A stretch of DNA of 37,093 nucleotides from Ophiothrix spiculata (Eukaryota > Echinodermata > Ophiuroidea > Amphilepidida > Ophiotrichidae), in assembly GCA_000969725.1 (NCBI GenBank), contig JXSR01S063458.1, one strand, 5' to 3'. The notes under the pieces are model-generated. The model had not been told where the DNA came from. It did no database searches and saw only the letters and a program-made list of their open reading frames with translations. Shown in pieces: positions 1 through 11,826 of this stretch (position 1 is the first letter of the stretch; every line of letters begins with the position of its first letter). The translations under genes were made by a program, and so were the position numbers.

Positions 1-880
1 ATAAGCTTCCCGTTGGGTCATTCCAATCTTAAATGTCACAAACATTACCAAAATGATACATGCCCATGAAGATAACTCAAGCTCATTCAAATTCAAGGGT
101 AGGATCGTGTAACATTTTGGTAACGTTTGTGACATTTGAGATTGGAATGACCCCGTTATGAAAAAAGTACTTGTCTCAAATTAACCAGGTGTAAATCTCT
201 TCACAATTGTTTATAAAGGACTTACACTGTTATAGACTTACACTGTTAAAGGGCGATTCAAAAGAGGTCACGTTTGTGACAGGAAAATTGGAAAATTTCA
301 CATTTAAATGGCCACAGAACCTAGCATAAACATTATAACAACGAGTTTGTTGTTGATAATGGTGCTCACTGGTGGGATCAAGATATGCAGGTGTTTAAAG
401 ATTAAAATAATTTCCAAAATACTGAATAACATTCATGTAACGTTCGGTAACGTTTGTGACCTCGCACGAAATGTTTTTTTGCTCCAAATGACTTCAAAGA
501 AAAATTTCTCTGACATGTTAGCGAATTTTTTATTGTGCTTTTCACAGTTGATTGGTAACATATTTACAAAAAGTTCATAAAAGTGGTAGGAAATTCTATC
601 GCCAGGATTTCTTTAAATGCAATTTTTTGTTTGGTAACTGGTAACATCTGGTAATGTTTGCGACATTTTGGTGTAACTTTTTGGTCACGGTTTTGTGACA
701 TTTTTGAATGAAAACATGTGCTTATTCATGCACGGGTAGAAAAAATTCAAAATTTCTGATTAGAAAATACTTTTTACATACCGAGTAACAAACGTATGAC
801 TGAAAAAACTGCTCATATGGTCGAATAAAAGGTGATTTTTTGCTTGAAATCAAAAAAGGTTTAGTTTTCACTGGAATGAG
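1..880. repeat. Repeat region built on a GGTAACGTTTGTGAC-like word, with a 41-bp inverted repeat
   Basis: Bases 15-55 and 113-153 form a long inverted repeat (GGGTCATTCC... against ...GGAATGACCC) around a 57-base spacer. The word inside the arms, GGTAACGTTTGTGAC, recurs at about 119-133, 266-280 (as GGTCACGTTTGTGAC, itself near-palindromic), 446-460, 650-664 (degenerate) and 682-699 (degenerate). No protein can be recognised; a 90-codon open frame at 308-580 has no family resemblance I know. It could be one decayed DNA transposon or a degenerate satellite. The window begins inside or at its edge. Confidence 0.55.
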
Positions 881-1024
881 CCTATAGACAGATAGTGTGT
901 AGCCCGAATTATGGAATCCGTTGATAAATAGAATAGGCCCAAGAAATATTCAGCATGATATCAGTGTCAATTTTCATTTTTTCCCTCTATTTTTTTTGGA
1001 TATTAGTACCCTCCATACAATTTG

Positions 1025-1385
1025 GCTCTTTTTTTTCTGTTAAGGGTACGAGGAATCCACATTCTCAGGAAAATGTGAATCCTAACTATTTTTCAATCAT
1101 GAAAAGATAAATAGTTTCCACTGGATTTGCGGGCGAATCGTTCGAACATCATAACATTTTAAGGTTTCGGCGAAAAAGGTGTAAATTTTTTGAAGTAGTT
1201 TATTGACGTAATTTTGACCTTGATAATGAACGTGAAATCACTACTAAAGACTCATGTATAAACTAAAGACTCTATTACATATGTACGTCAAAAAATTTAT
1301 TATTCTGATATGTGTTAGTAGGTACGAAATTGCAGTAAAGATGCCGTTGGTAAAAATGGCACCAATTTAGGGACTGTAAGGTCAT
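1025..1385 (+). repeat. Dispersed repeat, copy 1 (internally deleted)
   Basis: This stretch matches the reverse complement of 21,953-22,690 over its whole length: the outer part (ttaagggta, AAAATGTGAATCC, gataaatagtttccactg) and the inner part (ttcgaacatcat, gaggtttcggc/aaggtttcggc, gaccttgataatg, ctattc/ctattac...tatgtac) are both present. The central part of the other copy, about 375 bases, is missing here, with the junction near 1,130-1,145 next to a shared ttgcggg word. A short hairpin (ATTCACATTTTCCTGAGAATGT on the minus strand, 1,058-1,080) sits near one end. Family unknown; no transposase is visible. Confidence 0.7.
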
Positions 1386-1784
1386 TTCTTGTTTTGATTT
1401 TGATTGAAATACTTTGATTACCTGATATCTTATAAATTTGACGGTTTTGGATAGAAACATAATTCAAATATCATTAATTCTTTTTCAGGTGAGTTCTTTT
1501 CACCAGTTATTGAATTATCCACTCGCCGGCCGGTGACATGTTGTGTTTAGTCAAACAACAAGGCCGGTGTATCGTGGCGTGTTGTGTTTACTATTAAAAC
1601 TTCCCGTGGTCAGTTCATCCCCCCCCCCAACAGACATATGATTATAAAAAAAAAATGCAATAATTATCGGTGTCGAAACTCAATACGTACACTACACTAA
1701 CAGACTAATGTAATACTTATAGGTAGACAGATCAGATAAAATCAAGTATTCCCCGCCCGAGACAACACACTATTGACAATGATT
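1386..1784. other. No gene seen; short GC islands and a C10 run
   Basis: AT-rich single-copy-looking DNA. It holds two related GC words (cgccggccggtgacatgttgtg at about 1,523 and ggccggtgtatcg at about 1,562, each followed by gtgttgtgttta) and a run of ten C at 1,619-1,628. Similar CCGGTCGG words cluster at 22,770-22,960. Nothing coding is supported. Confidence 0.4.
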
Positions 1785-2310
1785 GAAAACTGTCGCAACT
1801 GCATTAAACTATCGCCAGACAGATATCTACTGTCACCAATCACTGCACCGCATAACTAACAGATATCTAACTGTCTCTATAACTGTCGCAAATCACTACA
1901 CCGCATAACTAACAGATATCTAACTGTCTCTAACTGTCGCCAATCACTACACTGCATAAATATCGCCACACAGATAACTAACTGTCGCCAACCACTACAA
2001 GTGCATAACTATCGCCAGCAGATATAACTGTCGTCAATATAAACTATACACTGCATAACTATCGCCAGCAGATATCAACTGTCGTCAACAACTATACACT
2101 GCATAACTATCGCCAGCAGAAATCTAACTGTCGTCAACAACTATACACTGCATAACTATCGCCAGCAGATATCCGGGCAGATATCTAACTGTCGTCAACA
2201 ACTATACACTGCATAACTGTCGCCAGCAAGTATCTAACTGTCGTCAACAACTATACACTGCATAACTGTCGCCAGCAGATATAACTGTCGCCAACCACTT
2301 CACTGCATCA
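1785..2310. repeat. Minisatellite with a 49-bp unit
   Basis: About ten head-to-tail copies of a unit that reads aactatacactgcataact, then atcgccagcagatatctaac, then tgtcgtcaac. The central copies (about 2,040-2,270) are 47-49 bp; one is enlarged to about 61 bp by duplication of the cagatatc word. The outer copies (1,785-2,030) are more diverged and shorter. Each unit is itself made of two related halves (taactatcgcc and taactgtcgtc), so the array probably grew from a roughly 24-bp ancestor. No open reading frame crosses it. Confidence 0.9.
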
Positions 2311-3084
2311 CTACAATTGACGGTATCGAAACTTTAATAAGTAACAGCACACAATATAACTGTAGCTGTAGAAATTCAAATAACTAACAGCACACAAATA
2401 TAACTGACACTGTCGAAATTAATTGCATGCTACAGTAAGTAACGGAGCATAGGTGTAACAGTCGCTATCGAATCTCACCGCAGTGCACATTACAATAAAT
2501 ATCGGAACAAAGATAATATATTTCGCTTAATAGCTCACATAGAACTGAGGGCAGTCATACGTGTTTTAATTGTGTTGGCGACAATTTAACCAGTTCGCTA
2601 ACGTTAGTTAAAATTTCGATGCAACTAATTATAACTTTCCAACTGATCGGTTTTCATATAAGCAGGGTCGAAACTGATTCTGTAGCAGTCGCATTTTTAT
2701 TAACATTTTAGTGAATCTACACACAAGTAACAACCAAGAAAAATAATAATTGTCGAACTTTTTTCTGTAGTGTCGCGGGTCCCAAGCGGCTTTCCGTAAA
2801 GATGACTTATCTGCATACAAACACTCAAGTCTGATTCTTTACTGATACCGACCGTTTGTTTGATTCTCTTCATTGCTTCATAAAAACTTGCCATCAGTAA
2901 AAGATGCGCATAAACAATATCGCTTCCACCATTACACATCTCCCTTGGCTATTAGATAAACATAAACATTCACAGGAATGCACTGTTCATTTCCATGAAT
3001 TGATTTGTAATGTAAAACAAAATAGCAATGATTGACTGGAAGCAGTCAGATTTACTACAGCTATAGCTACATGTCACAAGCTCT
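2311..3084. other. No supported gene; decayed edge of the minisatellite, then unique-looking AT-rich DNA
   Basis: 2,311-2,520 still carries scattered pieces of the minisatellite vocabulary (taactgtagctgtcgaaatt, taacagcacacaa). The rest has one minus-strand open frame of 79 codons (2,939-2,700) which I could not assign to any family and which lacks clear splice sites at both ends; it is not called as a gene. Confidence 0.35.
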
Positions 3085-3237
3085 GGGGCTGATTTAAACA
3101 TTCATTTAGTGATGATCGCTAACCTCCATTATGATAGCTAACTCTAAAAGTGATCGCTAAATTGTTAAAAATACTTGCTATTTAGCGATCATTTTTAGGG
3201 TTAGCGACCATCACTAAACATTAGTGAAATCAGCCCC
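3085..3237. mobile_element. Small foldback element (MITE-like), 153 bp
   Basis: Terminal inverted repeats begin GGGGCTGATTT at 3,085 and end AAATCAGCCCC at 3,237; the arms pair over about 40 bp (…TTTAGTGATGATCGCTAAC against GTTAGCGACCATCACTAAA…). The middle repeats the word tagcgatca/gatcgctaa on both strands, so almost the whole element can fold back. No clear target-site duplication is visible, and no coding capacity. Superfamily not assigned. Confidence 0.75.
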
Positions 3238-4129
3238 TGGTGTTCGTCTTCATTTTTCAGTGTCATTCCTGTACGATAGAAAACTAAAAGGTCATTTTAA
3301 CAACAATTATTATTTAGCTTTTTTATGTATGTGCTTGTCAATCTTACCAATCACCACATTTGGTTTGAACATCATTAGGTTTCCTGGATATCATTCATTG
3401 AATTCTATTTTTTTTTTTGCTTACTTTCTTTTTTAACTTGCTTCCTGATTTGTGTCATTTATAATGGCCCTGTTCTTTGACAATTTGTTGCCAAAATGCA
3501 TCAGTTTGTATTCACCTTGTGGTCTCCCTTGCTTCTTTGACTAGATGCAAAGAAGTCTAGATTATTCAATTCTGTAAGGTAGCAGACTGTGGAGGAGTTG
3601 TCGCAATCACTTAGAACAACTTATTACAATGGTTGAATAAGATCCAAATCAAAGAAAGATGGGTAGTCCAACATGTTGGTTCTCTTTACTGTTACCATAT
3701 ACCAGGTTTTACATATGAAAACAGTTGAGCCAATAGTTATTATTTCTTATTGTATCAAGAACTTCCTTCTGTATTTGAAGATAAAAACAATTTATCATCT
3801 GTGACATAAAATCCTAAATTTTATCAATAAATATGTAATCATAGAATGTGGGTAATCTGTGGATTGTGATAACAGTAAATATCTCATGATAAGTAACTAT
3901 CGTAGCATATCATTTGTTCTAAAATAGAACACCGATGTTTAATGTGCAACGTTCACTCAAGCAGTTTTAGATTAGATATGAAAGTATTTGATAGCCATTG
4001 GACATTGGATAATTGGCCTTGCAGCATTAATTAATCAGCCTACAAACACTGAATTTGTGCAAGTATATAGAAAAAATCCTTCAGATTGGCTTAGTTTATG
4101 TTTGAATTAAGTAATTACCAAAGTGTTGG
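3238..4129. other. No gene or repeat recognised
   Basis: AT-rich DNA with homopolymer T runs (3,409-3,433). Short open frames only. I see no splice-bounded exon and no repeat partner elsewhere in the window. Confidence 0.4.
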
Positions 4130-6186
4130 ATAATTATTCAATATCAAGTTACAGATTTATATCTTGATTTTCAAAATTTTTGAAATATCAAACTTTGAGG
4201 ATTTGATATGATTGGATTTTCAAATGTGCAGCCTCTAGATATTGCATATAAACATATTAAGCATATGTGATGAGTATCTAGAGCATTCATATTATTGGTT
4301 TTATGCTATATTTACTGCAAGTTAATGTAAACAAGACTATCGTCCTTAGTTATTCTTTGATAACACTCATATGACTTGGTATGTCATCCATATCTTATGA
4401 CTTTTCATGTTGTTTGTTTATGAGAGCATATCATGCATTCCTAATCAGATTTTAAGCATTGCTGAATTCATTATTACATTGGGTAAGTTAAAGACGCATA
4501 GAGTGAAGTATATTTATTTGAAAGAGAAATAATAAAACAAAATCCTGTTCTAAGCAATTCATTAATGGGTAACCTTGATCATACAATGACGGAAGTATTA
4601 CATAAATGATATTATTACACTTTATAAATATTAATGAAGAAATCATGTTCAATCATTGACCGTGCAAACAAAAATTGGTAGTTTTTACTACTTTCCATAC
4701 AACCTCATTCCCACAGTTACAGTGAGATCTATTAGTACATGGATTTATGGTTGAAATAGTGCAATCTATCTTCCCACTGTGCTGGGTATGAGACTATTTA
4801 TCCCTTTTCCTGCAGTCTCAAGATAATAGTTGCATAACCAGTACCGCAGAGAAGATCAATTGTACTAATTCACCTTTAACCATGTTTTCTTTGTATAATA
4901 CATTTAAATATGAGAGAAAATCTATTTCTTATGTTTTGATTCAGTCGTGCTTTTAATGATTTCATGTCATTTCGGTTTACTAGTCTCAATGACCTTTCAA
5001 ATTATCCCAGACTTGATATTGTTATCTGCATCAAATGACTTTTTGTCAGCTTGAAGAACATTACCAAGTATATCTGAAGTCCCATCACAAGAATGAGACA
5101 GGCAAGGATTTGAAGTATTCCCGATAAACATTGAGGCCCGCTTTGATAGGACGATCTTACTGCTAGGTATACATTGTGTGGGTGTTTTAATGAAATTCTC
5201 GGTCTTTTATGTAGATTAATATCAACAAATCTATTAAGTGATCAAAGTGTGTCTTCTGTTTTACACTAGATTGTGTGTCTGTTGCAATTAACTATGTGTT
5301 GGAAAAAATGTTATGGTAATCAGCTTTGGTTCTTGTGATTGTACTACTGGGTATTGAGGCATGGTCTGTTCAATGAAAATATAAGATACGTGTTAGCGAA
5401 TTTGTGTAGGAGTGTGGAATTTGTGGCCATTTATGTTTATGGAAATATATGTCATTTCTAAAAAGTAGCATATAAAAAAGGACAAAGAAAAGGAACAACA
5501 ATTAGATAAGTGTGACATATTATAGGTTAATATTGATCATGATTCTCTTAGAAAAGCTATTTAAGGACAGATAGTATTGGCTTGTATGTATCAAATAAAA
5601 TAACTTGTGTAGTTTGAAAAGAAAAGCTGATGTCCTTTCCTGACCATGTTTGCTTTAGGAATTGGTATTTACATCTACAAGAAGGTACTTTTGCATATGT
5701 AACCAGACAAATTTTAGAGAAACAGATTGGAAATCTTGTGTTTCATGTCAAGATTTTTCCATACAACTATATCTGTGAAATTTGTTTTTAAGTCTACTTG
5801 TACAATCTCATGTGTTTTTCGTTATACATAACCAATATATAACTCTTTGTAAATTCAAGTATAACATAGGGAAGCATTGACTGAAACGTTCAGAGTGCTT
5901 GAAATAAAGACATTTTGACTATACATCCATCATTATGTATTTAGATGCAAGAAACAAGATTTCAAACTTATCTAATAACCTGTTGACAGCGGCAACATCA
6001 AGACATTGTTAGATTAGATGGGAAGAGGTAAGGAAGTATATCTGGAGTAAACTTAATAATCTGTCGGCAATTCTAGAATTGAAAATGCTTCAAATCCTTC
6101 TTGACTTCTTTATTCTATTTTGTAACAGATTTGTATTTGTCTGGGTTATTGACCTGATTTGGATTTGTAAACACTCTTCAACATAA

Positions 6187-6573
6187 GGCCAAAAAAAAAA
6201 AGAATTATTTGGTTGCCCTCCACCGACCAACCCTATTTTTCAGCTCGACCCAAACTTTTTTTTATTGAAAAATATTCTTTTTCCTAAAAAAATATGCAAA
6301 ACTTACCGAAAACTACAAAAAAAAATTTATATTTTTTGCTTTTTTCGATATTCACCCCTCAAAATGTTTAGGATGTCCCAAATCACTGCCAGAAGTATTT
6401 GATTGTTTTGATTTGGATGTCGCGGGGGAAGTTGTGAAGGCTGGAGCTGCTGATGAACCTAGCAGTCCATGGAAGAGTATTAAAAAAGAAAATTAAACAT
6501 TTAAAAAAACCTGACCGACCGACCCTCTCTGAAAAAAGCTGTGGAGGGCAACCAAAGAATTTTGTTTTTGGCC
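6187..6573. mobile_element. Harbinger-like foldback element with TAA target duplication
   Basis: Starts GGCCAAAAAAAAAAAG and ends TTTTTGGCC, with arms pairing through GAATTATTTGGTTGCCCTCC against GGAGGGCAACCAAAGAATT. TAA lies directly outside both ends (6,184-6,186 and 6,574-6,576), the 3-bp duplication expected of PIF/Harbinger. Inside each arm are runs of ccgaccaaccc/gaccgaccgaccc. About 387 bp with no transposase, so non-autonomous. The corresponding places in units B and C lack it, so it arrived after the duplication. It resembles the element at 27,121-27,480 in layout and in the GGCC-poly(A) and gaccgaccct words. Confidence 0.75.
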
Positions 6574-6769
6574 TAAGTGAAAGAAAATCTATTACAACTT
6601 TTAAGTAACAATTTCAATCTGTCAGACAAGAACAACCCAATTTTCAGAGTTGTAGTTGCTTAGATTGCAAAACTGTTGTATTGTATTTTGTATAAATTGT
6701 TTATTTGTAGGTTCCTTAGGAAATGTAAATACAGAATGATCATATTAGGCTGTTATTTATTTAGGCAAT

Positions 6770-6923
6770 CAAACACGCCACAGAGTTGTTCATCAAGAAT
6801 CAACAATGATGCATCCATGCGTCTCGATATTTTTATTTTAGCCACCTGAGCGCGTTAAAAATACGCCGACGCATCGGATGCAGAGTTGTTGATTTGCAAT
6901 AAAAAAACTCTTTGGCGTGTTTG
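6770..6923. mobile_element. Foldback element, 154 bp, flanked by AAT
   Basis: Terminal repeats CAAACACGCC ... GGCGTGTTTG pair onward through the (A)GAGTTGTT and ATGCATCCATGCGTC words against GACGCATCGGATGC. AAT sits immediately outside both ends (6,767-6,769 and 6,924-6,926). No coding capacity. A word from its left arm (ttcatcaagaatcaacaa at about 6,786) reappears in direct orientation at 7,190-7,207 (ttcatcacgaatcaacaa), so a larger element may reach from 6,770 to about 7,215. Confidence 0.65.
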
Positions 6924-6926
6924 AAT

Positions 6927-7215
6927 ACCGAAAATCTTCTGGAAAGGTATGAATTAAATTATAAATGTTTATATTTAACAGATAGGCCTACTGATCTTCA
7001 TAAAAGCAAAGTGCTAATTCGTGAACATTTGCTGCTTTTACGTTTTCAATTTCAAAATGATCTGGGATTTTGCACGCTCTGTAAGTGCCCAACGCGCGAT
7101 GAGCAGTGCGCCGACTTATATGTACTGCGTAAACGCACTTCTGTAAACGCTGTATCGTGCGTGATGCGCTAATTTGAATATCAACTGTGGATTCATCACG
7201 AATCAACAACGGTAC
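6927..7215. other. CpG-dense island with overlapping short open frames on both strands
   Basis: 7,070-7,205 is rich in CG dinucleotides (aacgcgcgatgagcagtgcg, gtgcgtgatgcgct) in otherwise CpG-poor DNA. Open frames of 86 codons (+, 6,912-7,172) and 73 codons (-, 7,209-6,988) overlap here. Neither shows a motif I recognise, and the plus frame starts inside the foldback element, so I do not call a gene. The most likely reading is recently inserted mobile DNA, because units B and C lack it. Confidence 0.35.
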
Positions 7216-8908
7216 GTTCCTGTATAAGGAGATACAGTGAGTTATTGAATATATATTTAAAAACTCCTCTTAATCTATTAAAGAAAACCCTGCAATTATT
7301 CTCATATTCCTTTGGCTCCATGTTGCTACTCTTCGAAGGCACAATCAAATATAAGATACCTAATATTAGTTTTTCTGATACTCCAAAGGGGAATATAAAA
7401 ATGTTTAGTTGTGTACAGTATAGCAAAATTAAATATTTCTCTTTCACTCATATGACTTGTAACCCACAAAACTACCTCATGTAAGATGAAACTCCATACC
7501 ATTACTGTTAGGAATATTTCTTTCAGTTTTAATCAGAATTTTTTTCCTATTATTCCTGATGCAGAAGATGTTTGTAATAAAAGAACATTTTCATTATATT
7601 TAGATTGAAAATTATTTGACTCTGCAGAAATTGAGCTTCACGATAAACATTAAATATTTTGTTTTGTATCAGCAATATTTTGAGTTTTCTTCCTTAGAAT
7701 TGCATAACTCATTTGTATTAATTGTATTTGTAGGCCAACATTGGTACAAGGTACTCTTTCAGGAATGATATTAATTAGCACACATTGCTCAAAGATACCC
7801 TTTCAATTTGGTGTTCTTAGTGTATTTGCTGTAAGTGTTAGTATAGTAATGGTTGATTCTGAAAAAAGGGAGGTAAAACAAAGGTGTTGTATATGTGATT
7901 TTGCATGATGAATGCTTCAAGGACTGTTTATATATTTCAATTTGGAAACAAAGATTATTCTTTCAGCTAATAAGCATCTTGTTATCAGATTAATCTTAAT
8001 GGGGACACAAGCAAAGCGCAACACAAATTATTTGAATGCTCAGATTCTCTATTTGTGATGGAATTGAGTTCGCTTTTTTTAAAGATCAGAGTTCCGTGGT
8101 TCATTAGTACAGTTTCATTTTAAGAAACAAGATTTTGATTAACATGAAGTTGAATTTCAATGTTTATAGGCCAGGAAGTTAAAAAATAAATTTGGTCCTG
8201 GTACTTAATCTGCCTGCATTCTTGGATATACATTTCAGAGAGAAGCTTCAATTTAGTTGTGACAAATTGGAGAGTTATAGTGTTTCTCTGTCACACTGTA
8301 GTTAGTAGGCTATAATGATACAATTTGTTGTAGACTACATGTTGTTTCCCTTTTAATGTAGTTTATACAATTTATAATAATGACATAAAAGACATGGACT
8401 TGGTTATATCAGTATTAATATATGTTTTATGACATTGTTTCCTAGGGACTAAGCCCTCATTTTTCAGAATTATTCTATTGAAATCAGTTAATGTCGACAG
8501 AAACCTTCATTTTATTATCAGATTATCATTATGTCCCAGTGGCATCATGATATATTTTCTCTCAAAGAAGTTGTGGTTTGTAAGTATTTCTATAACCTTT
8601 TCAATAAATTCGTCATTGCTGTGTCTCAATTTTGAAATAGATTGATAGAATACTATTAATTTTATAAATACCAGTAACTACATTAATACATATTTGGATT
8701 TCCTTCTCAAAATATTTACTCATATATGTATATGCTATGAAAACCTTTTGTTCTTACAGTCTGAAATTTAAATCTACCATCACTAATGGAAGCGGACTAT
8801 ACTAGAGTGTTTGTCAGCAATAATTCTCTTATAGGAAATTTATTTTCATTTACAGTGTATATGGAACAGCAGGATGTAACAAAGTGGGCTTTAAGATGAC
8901 ATTAATAT

Positions 8909-8930
8909 TTCATAAGCTTCTGCTTATGAA
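8909..8930. other. Perfect 9-bp hairpin, unit A copy
   Basis: TTCATAAGC, loop TTCT, GCTTATGAA. Flanking CATTAATAT (8,900-8,908) can also pair with ATATTGATG downstream after a 7-base bulge. The unit B copy at 27,063-27,084 keeps both stem arms exactly but has a different loop (TAAT). Function unknown. Confidence 0.6.
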
Positions 8931-11249
8931 GGCTTAGATATTGATGTTTATGATATTTCTATATATTTAAGAGCTTTAATAGATATTCCATATCAACTAG
9001 CTTAGCTCTGAGGAAGTTATCTTTTTAAATAGTAGTGATTATTTTTAGTTTAACAAACTATGAGATTAAAATGTTATAGATGCAAAATATAAAAAAGAGA
9101 TTAAATTATCTGGGATCTCAAGTTAATGTAATACTTGCCTGAAGATAGCACTAGTGCTTAACACTGTTGAAATGCAATATCAAATGCACAATAAAACAAA
9201 GCATGATATACATTGAAAAGGAAAGTATTTACTCAGAAAAAAACATGATAAAACATGCCAGTATGCCTGATGTTATAAATGACAGCATGTCAAGAATGAA
9301 GCAGCAATCAAACTTACTCCATGGGACAAAATGTACAAAGGCAAGCATTAAAGAATTCCGAGTACAAAAAAGTACATAAGTTCCAAATCATAGAGGTTTG
9401 TCTTTAGGACAAGTATGAATGCTCTAACAAATTTGATGGAGCATTATGACCTCATATAGGTTTCATGAATGTTTGGTGTTTGTTTAAATGCATTTTAGTT
9501 TTACAGGGAATGGTTTATACCTTTAGTTCAAAAAGCTGACTGGGAAGTTGTACTGTTATTTTTTCTAAATTTCTACTTGGATGTGCTCAGATGAGATGCT
9601 GAATTATGAATGTAAAGTTGCACCAAGGTGTCATTGAATGGACAAGAGAACAATCAATACCAATGACAATTTTCTTTCAAGCACAAAGAGATTCTAAACT
9701 TGTTGAAAGAAAGTGTTTTTATTCTATAAATGTTAAAGTTGCTTGGCTGCACATTCCCATTAGAGTCATGTGTGGTAATGGAATTCTAAGTTTAGGTAGT
9801 GTAAATAAACTACTTTACAAAGGTCTATGATAAACAAAATTTCTTCGACCAAAATTTCATTATGAGGTAAAAGCATTCCACAGTCTGTTAAAGTCCAATG
9901 CTGTTTCTAGCCATATGGTAAATGACAATAAAAAACCTCTAGTAGTGTTGTGTTTACAAGGTGTAAGTTGTGTTAGGTTTTGGCATGTTTCATTAGGCTT
10001 TGAGGAGAAAACAAGTTACATTCACTAACTTCAATAGCAACATTTCAGGATTAGTAGATTGCCCAGAATTGTAGGTTTAATTCCATGTACCTATGAAAAT
10101 TTGGATTTTTTACCTAAATTGCCTCAACAATAATTGAAGCCCTTTTTATGATGCAGCAAATACTGTAATACATCGGATCTTTCTTCCCAACATAAATAAA
10201 CTAATGCAAGTGCCCAGAATAATATACTCAAAAAAAAAACCCAGTTATTTTTTAGGTTTATATAGGCTTTGAGCCATCAGTGATAATTGTATTCTTATAT
10301 CAATGTCCTTTTATTTTACCAAAATAATACTGTAGAAAATAATTTAACCATTGAAAATTTAAACAAATTGATCAAAATTACAAACTGCCTGAATATCCAT
10401 CAGTGTGACCAGCCCACTCATCACAGTCAAGGAAACACATCAGATCCCCATAGGATTGGTCTCCTGTTGATAAGTGCTTATGCAGCTGAAAGGTTTCATT
10501 GGTAATTGTTTGTCTAGCTTTATGACTTTTACTTTGTATGTTTTTACAAGATTATATGCCAATATCATTTGAGAAGTTCAAGGTAGTGTTAAATTCATTT
10601 TTGTCACAACTGGCACACCCTATGATCCAGGAAAAACACTTTTTACTTAAGTGAAGATGAATATACAGAGAAGATATAATCAGCCTAAAGAAGAATATAA
10701 ACTACTAAGCTGTGATTTTTCCTAGAGTTAGCTCTTGATTTGAGTCTTGAAAATATTTTCTATTTTTAAGGTTCAATTTAGCAATTTTTAAATGACCTAG
10801 AATGTTAACCCTTACTGACTTGTAAAAGAAATATTTTATTGACCTAATTAAAGATGTGCCTATCTCTGACAAACAATCAAGCAGATTGAATATACTAAGC
10901 TTTGGGAGTAGATAAAGCAATTAAGAGTAAAACTAGACGTCTTTTAAAAAAGGTAATCTCAATGATTTATTCAAGCTTGTAATCCCTAAGTGACAATATC
11001 TGCAGACATCATCTGTATCACCCAATTGAACCAAAATTTGTACAATTTTGTGTAAGTATCTATTTCCTGATTAGTTTGTGACTTGGCCTAGATTTTTGAT
11101 TTCAAAAAGTAAACAAGGAAAAACAAGAAAGTAGTGAAATTTTAGTCAAAATTGTGCTTTATAAGAACAAAATTAAACGAATCGTGCCATCGTCTTCTTA
11201 TTTCATCCATTCCTCCACAGTCATGGATGTATATATAAAAGGATAGTAT

Positions 11250-11630
11250 CTCCAGAATCGCTCCTGTGTACTTACAAGATCTTCTTTAGCTCCTCAACAA
11301 CCCGGAAGATATTGGAAGCAGGCGCAGACTACGCTCTTCATCTGATGCAACTCGCCTCGCCACCATTCGATCGTATAAAGGTGCTGGCGACTGCTCTTTT
11401 GCTGTTTTCGCCCCTAGGCTTTGGAATAAATTGCCTCTGTTCATCAGATAGAGCGAGTCTGTACCTGTTTTCAAACGTCATCTGAAGACGCATTTGTTTC
11501 CGGAGTAGGTTTTTCTCTTTTTTGCTTGTTTTTGTTTCATTTCACTTATTTATTAGTATTCTTGTTGTATGTATGAGCGCTGTGTTAACGTAGAGCGCTA
11601 TATAAGTGCTTCAATAATAATAATAATAGT
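11250..11630 (+). mobile_element. LINE 3' end (CR1/L2-like reverse-transcriptase protein C-terminus plus 3' tail), decayed
   Basis: Reading 11,257-11,508 in one frame gives IAPVYLQDLL, then after an in-frame stop a run ending SYKGAGDCSFAVFAPRLWNK, LPLFIR, a second stop, and SESVPVFKRHLKTHLFPE followed by the natural stop at 11,506-11,508. The APRLWNKLP and FKRHLKTHLF blocks are the characteristic end of the endonuclease/reverse-transcriptase protein of CR1, L2 and related LINEs; such a protein copies the element's RNA into DNA at a nicked target. The 3' tail has gagcgctatataagtgctt and ends in a (TAA/ATA)n run at about 11,614-11,629, typical of these elements. Only the last 80 or so codons remain, so this is a 5'-truncated dead copy, lying just after the end of unit A homology. 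The exact 5' edge is unclear; upstream to about 11,180 may belong to it. Confidence 0.85.
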
Positions 11631-11826
11631 AACACTTTGTGAGTGTAATAAGCTTTGAATCAGAAGAAGATATTGATAATGCAAATTTTTATCTTAAATA
11701 GACTAGATAGCATTTAAAATTCCTATATAATATTACCTCCAATTAAAAATATTTCCTGAGAGTCCTTTGAGACTGCTTTAATGCAACAGCGTAAAGTTGT
11801 GTTAAATCTAAATAAGGCAGTGAACA

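Larger units (their letters stand above)
4130..11070. repeat. Long duplicated non-coding unit, copy A
   Basis: This stretch aligns in order and orientation with units B and C. Anchors (A/B/C): agagcatatcatgcattcct-like block at about 4,404/20,648/31,686; cagcttgaagaacattacc at about 5,041/21,453/32,829; attgttagat...gatggg at about 6,002/23,487/33,534; acttgtaacccacaaaact at about 7,455/23,843/36,405; tttgtaggccaacat at about 7,727/24,106/36,669; a block ending catgatgaatgcttcaagg at about 7,893 against 26,318 and 36,812. With B only: 8,740-9,050, 9,600-9,900 and 10,700-11,000. Indels between copies are frequent and not multiples of three, so the unit does not behave as coding DNA. Insertions private to A are listed separately. 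Confidence 0.75.

Noticed and set aside
308-580. 90-codon plus-strand frame as a host gene
   Set aside because: It overlaps the GTAACGTTTGTGAC repeat and has no recognisable domain beyond a hydrophobic start.
1785-2310. CRISPR-like array
   Set aside because: Units are directly adjacent without unique spacers, and the genome is eukaryotic; it is a minisatellite.
2700-2939. 79-codon minus-strand frame (MCNGGSDIVYAHLLLMASFY...)
   Set aside because: It reads rather like protein, but I recognise no family, see no good acceptor or donor around it, and have no second copy for comparison.
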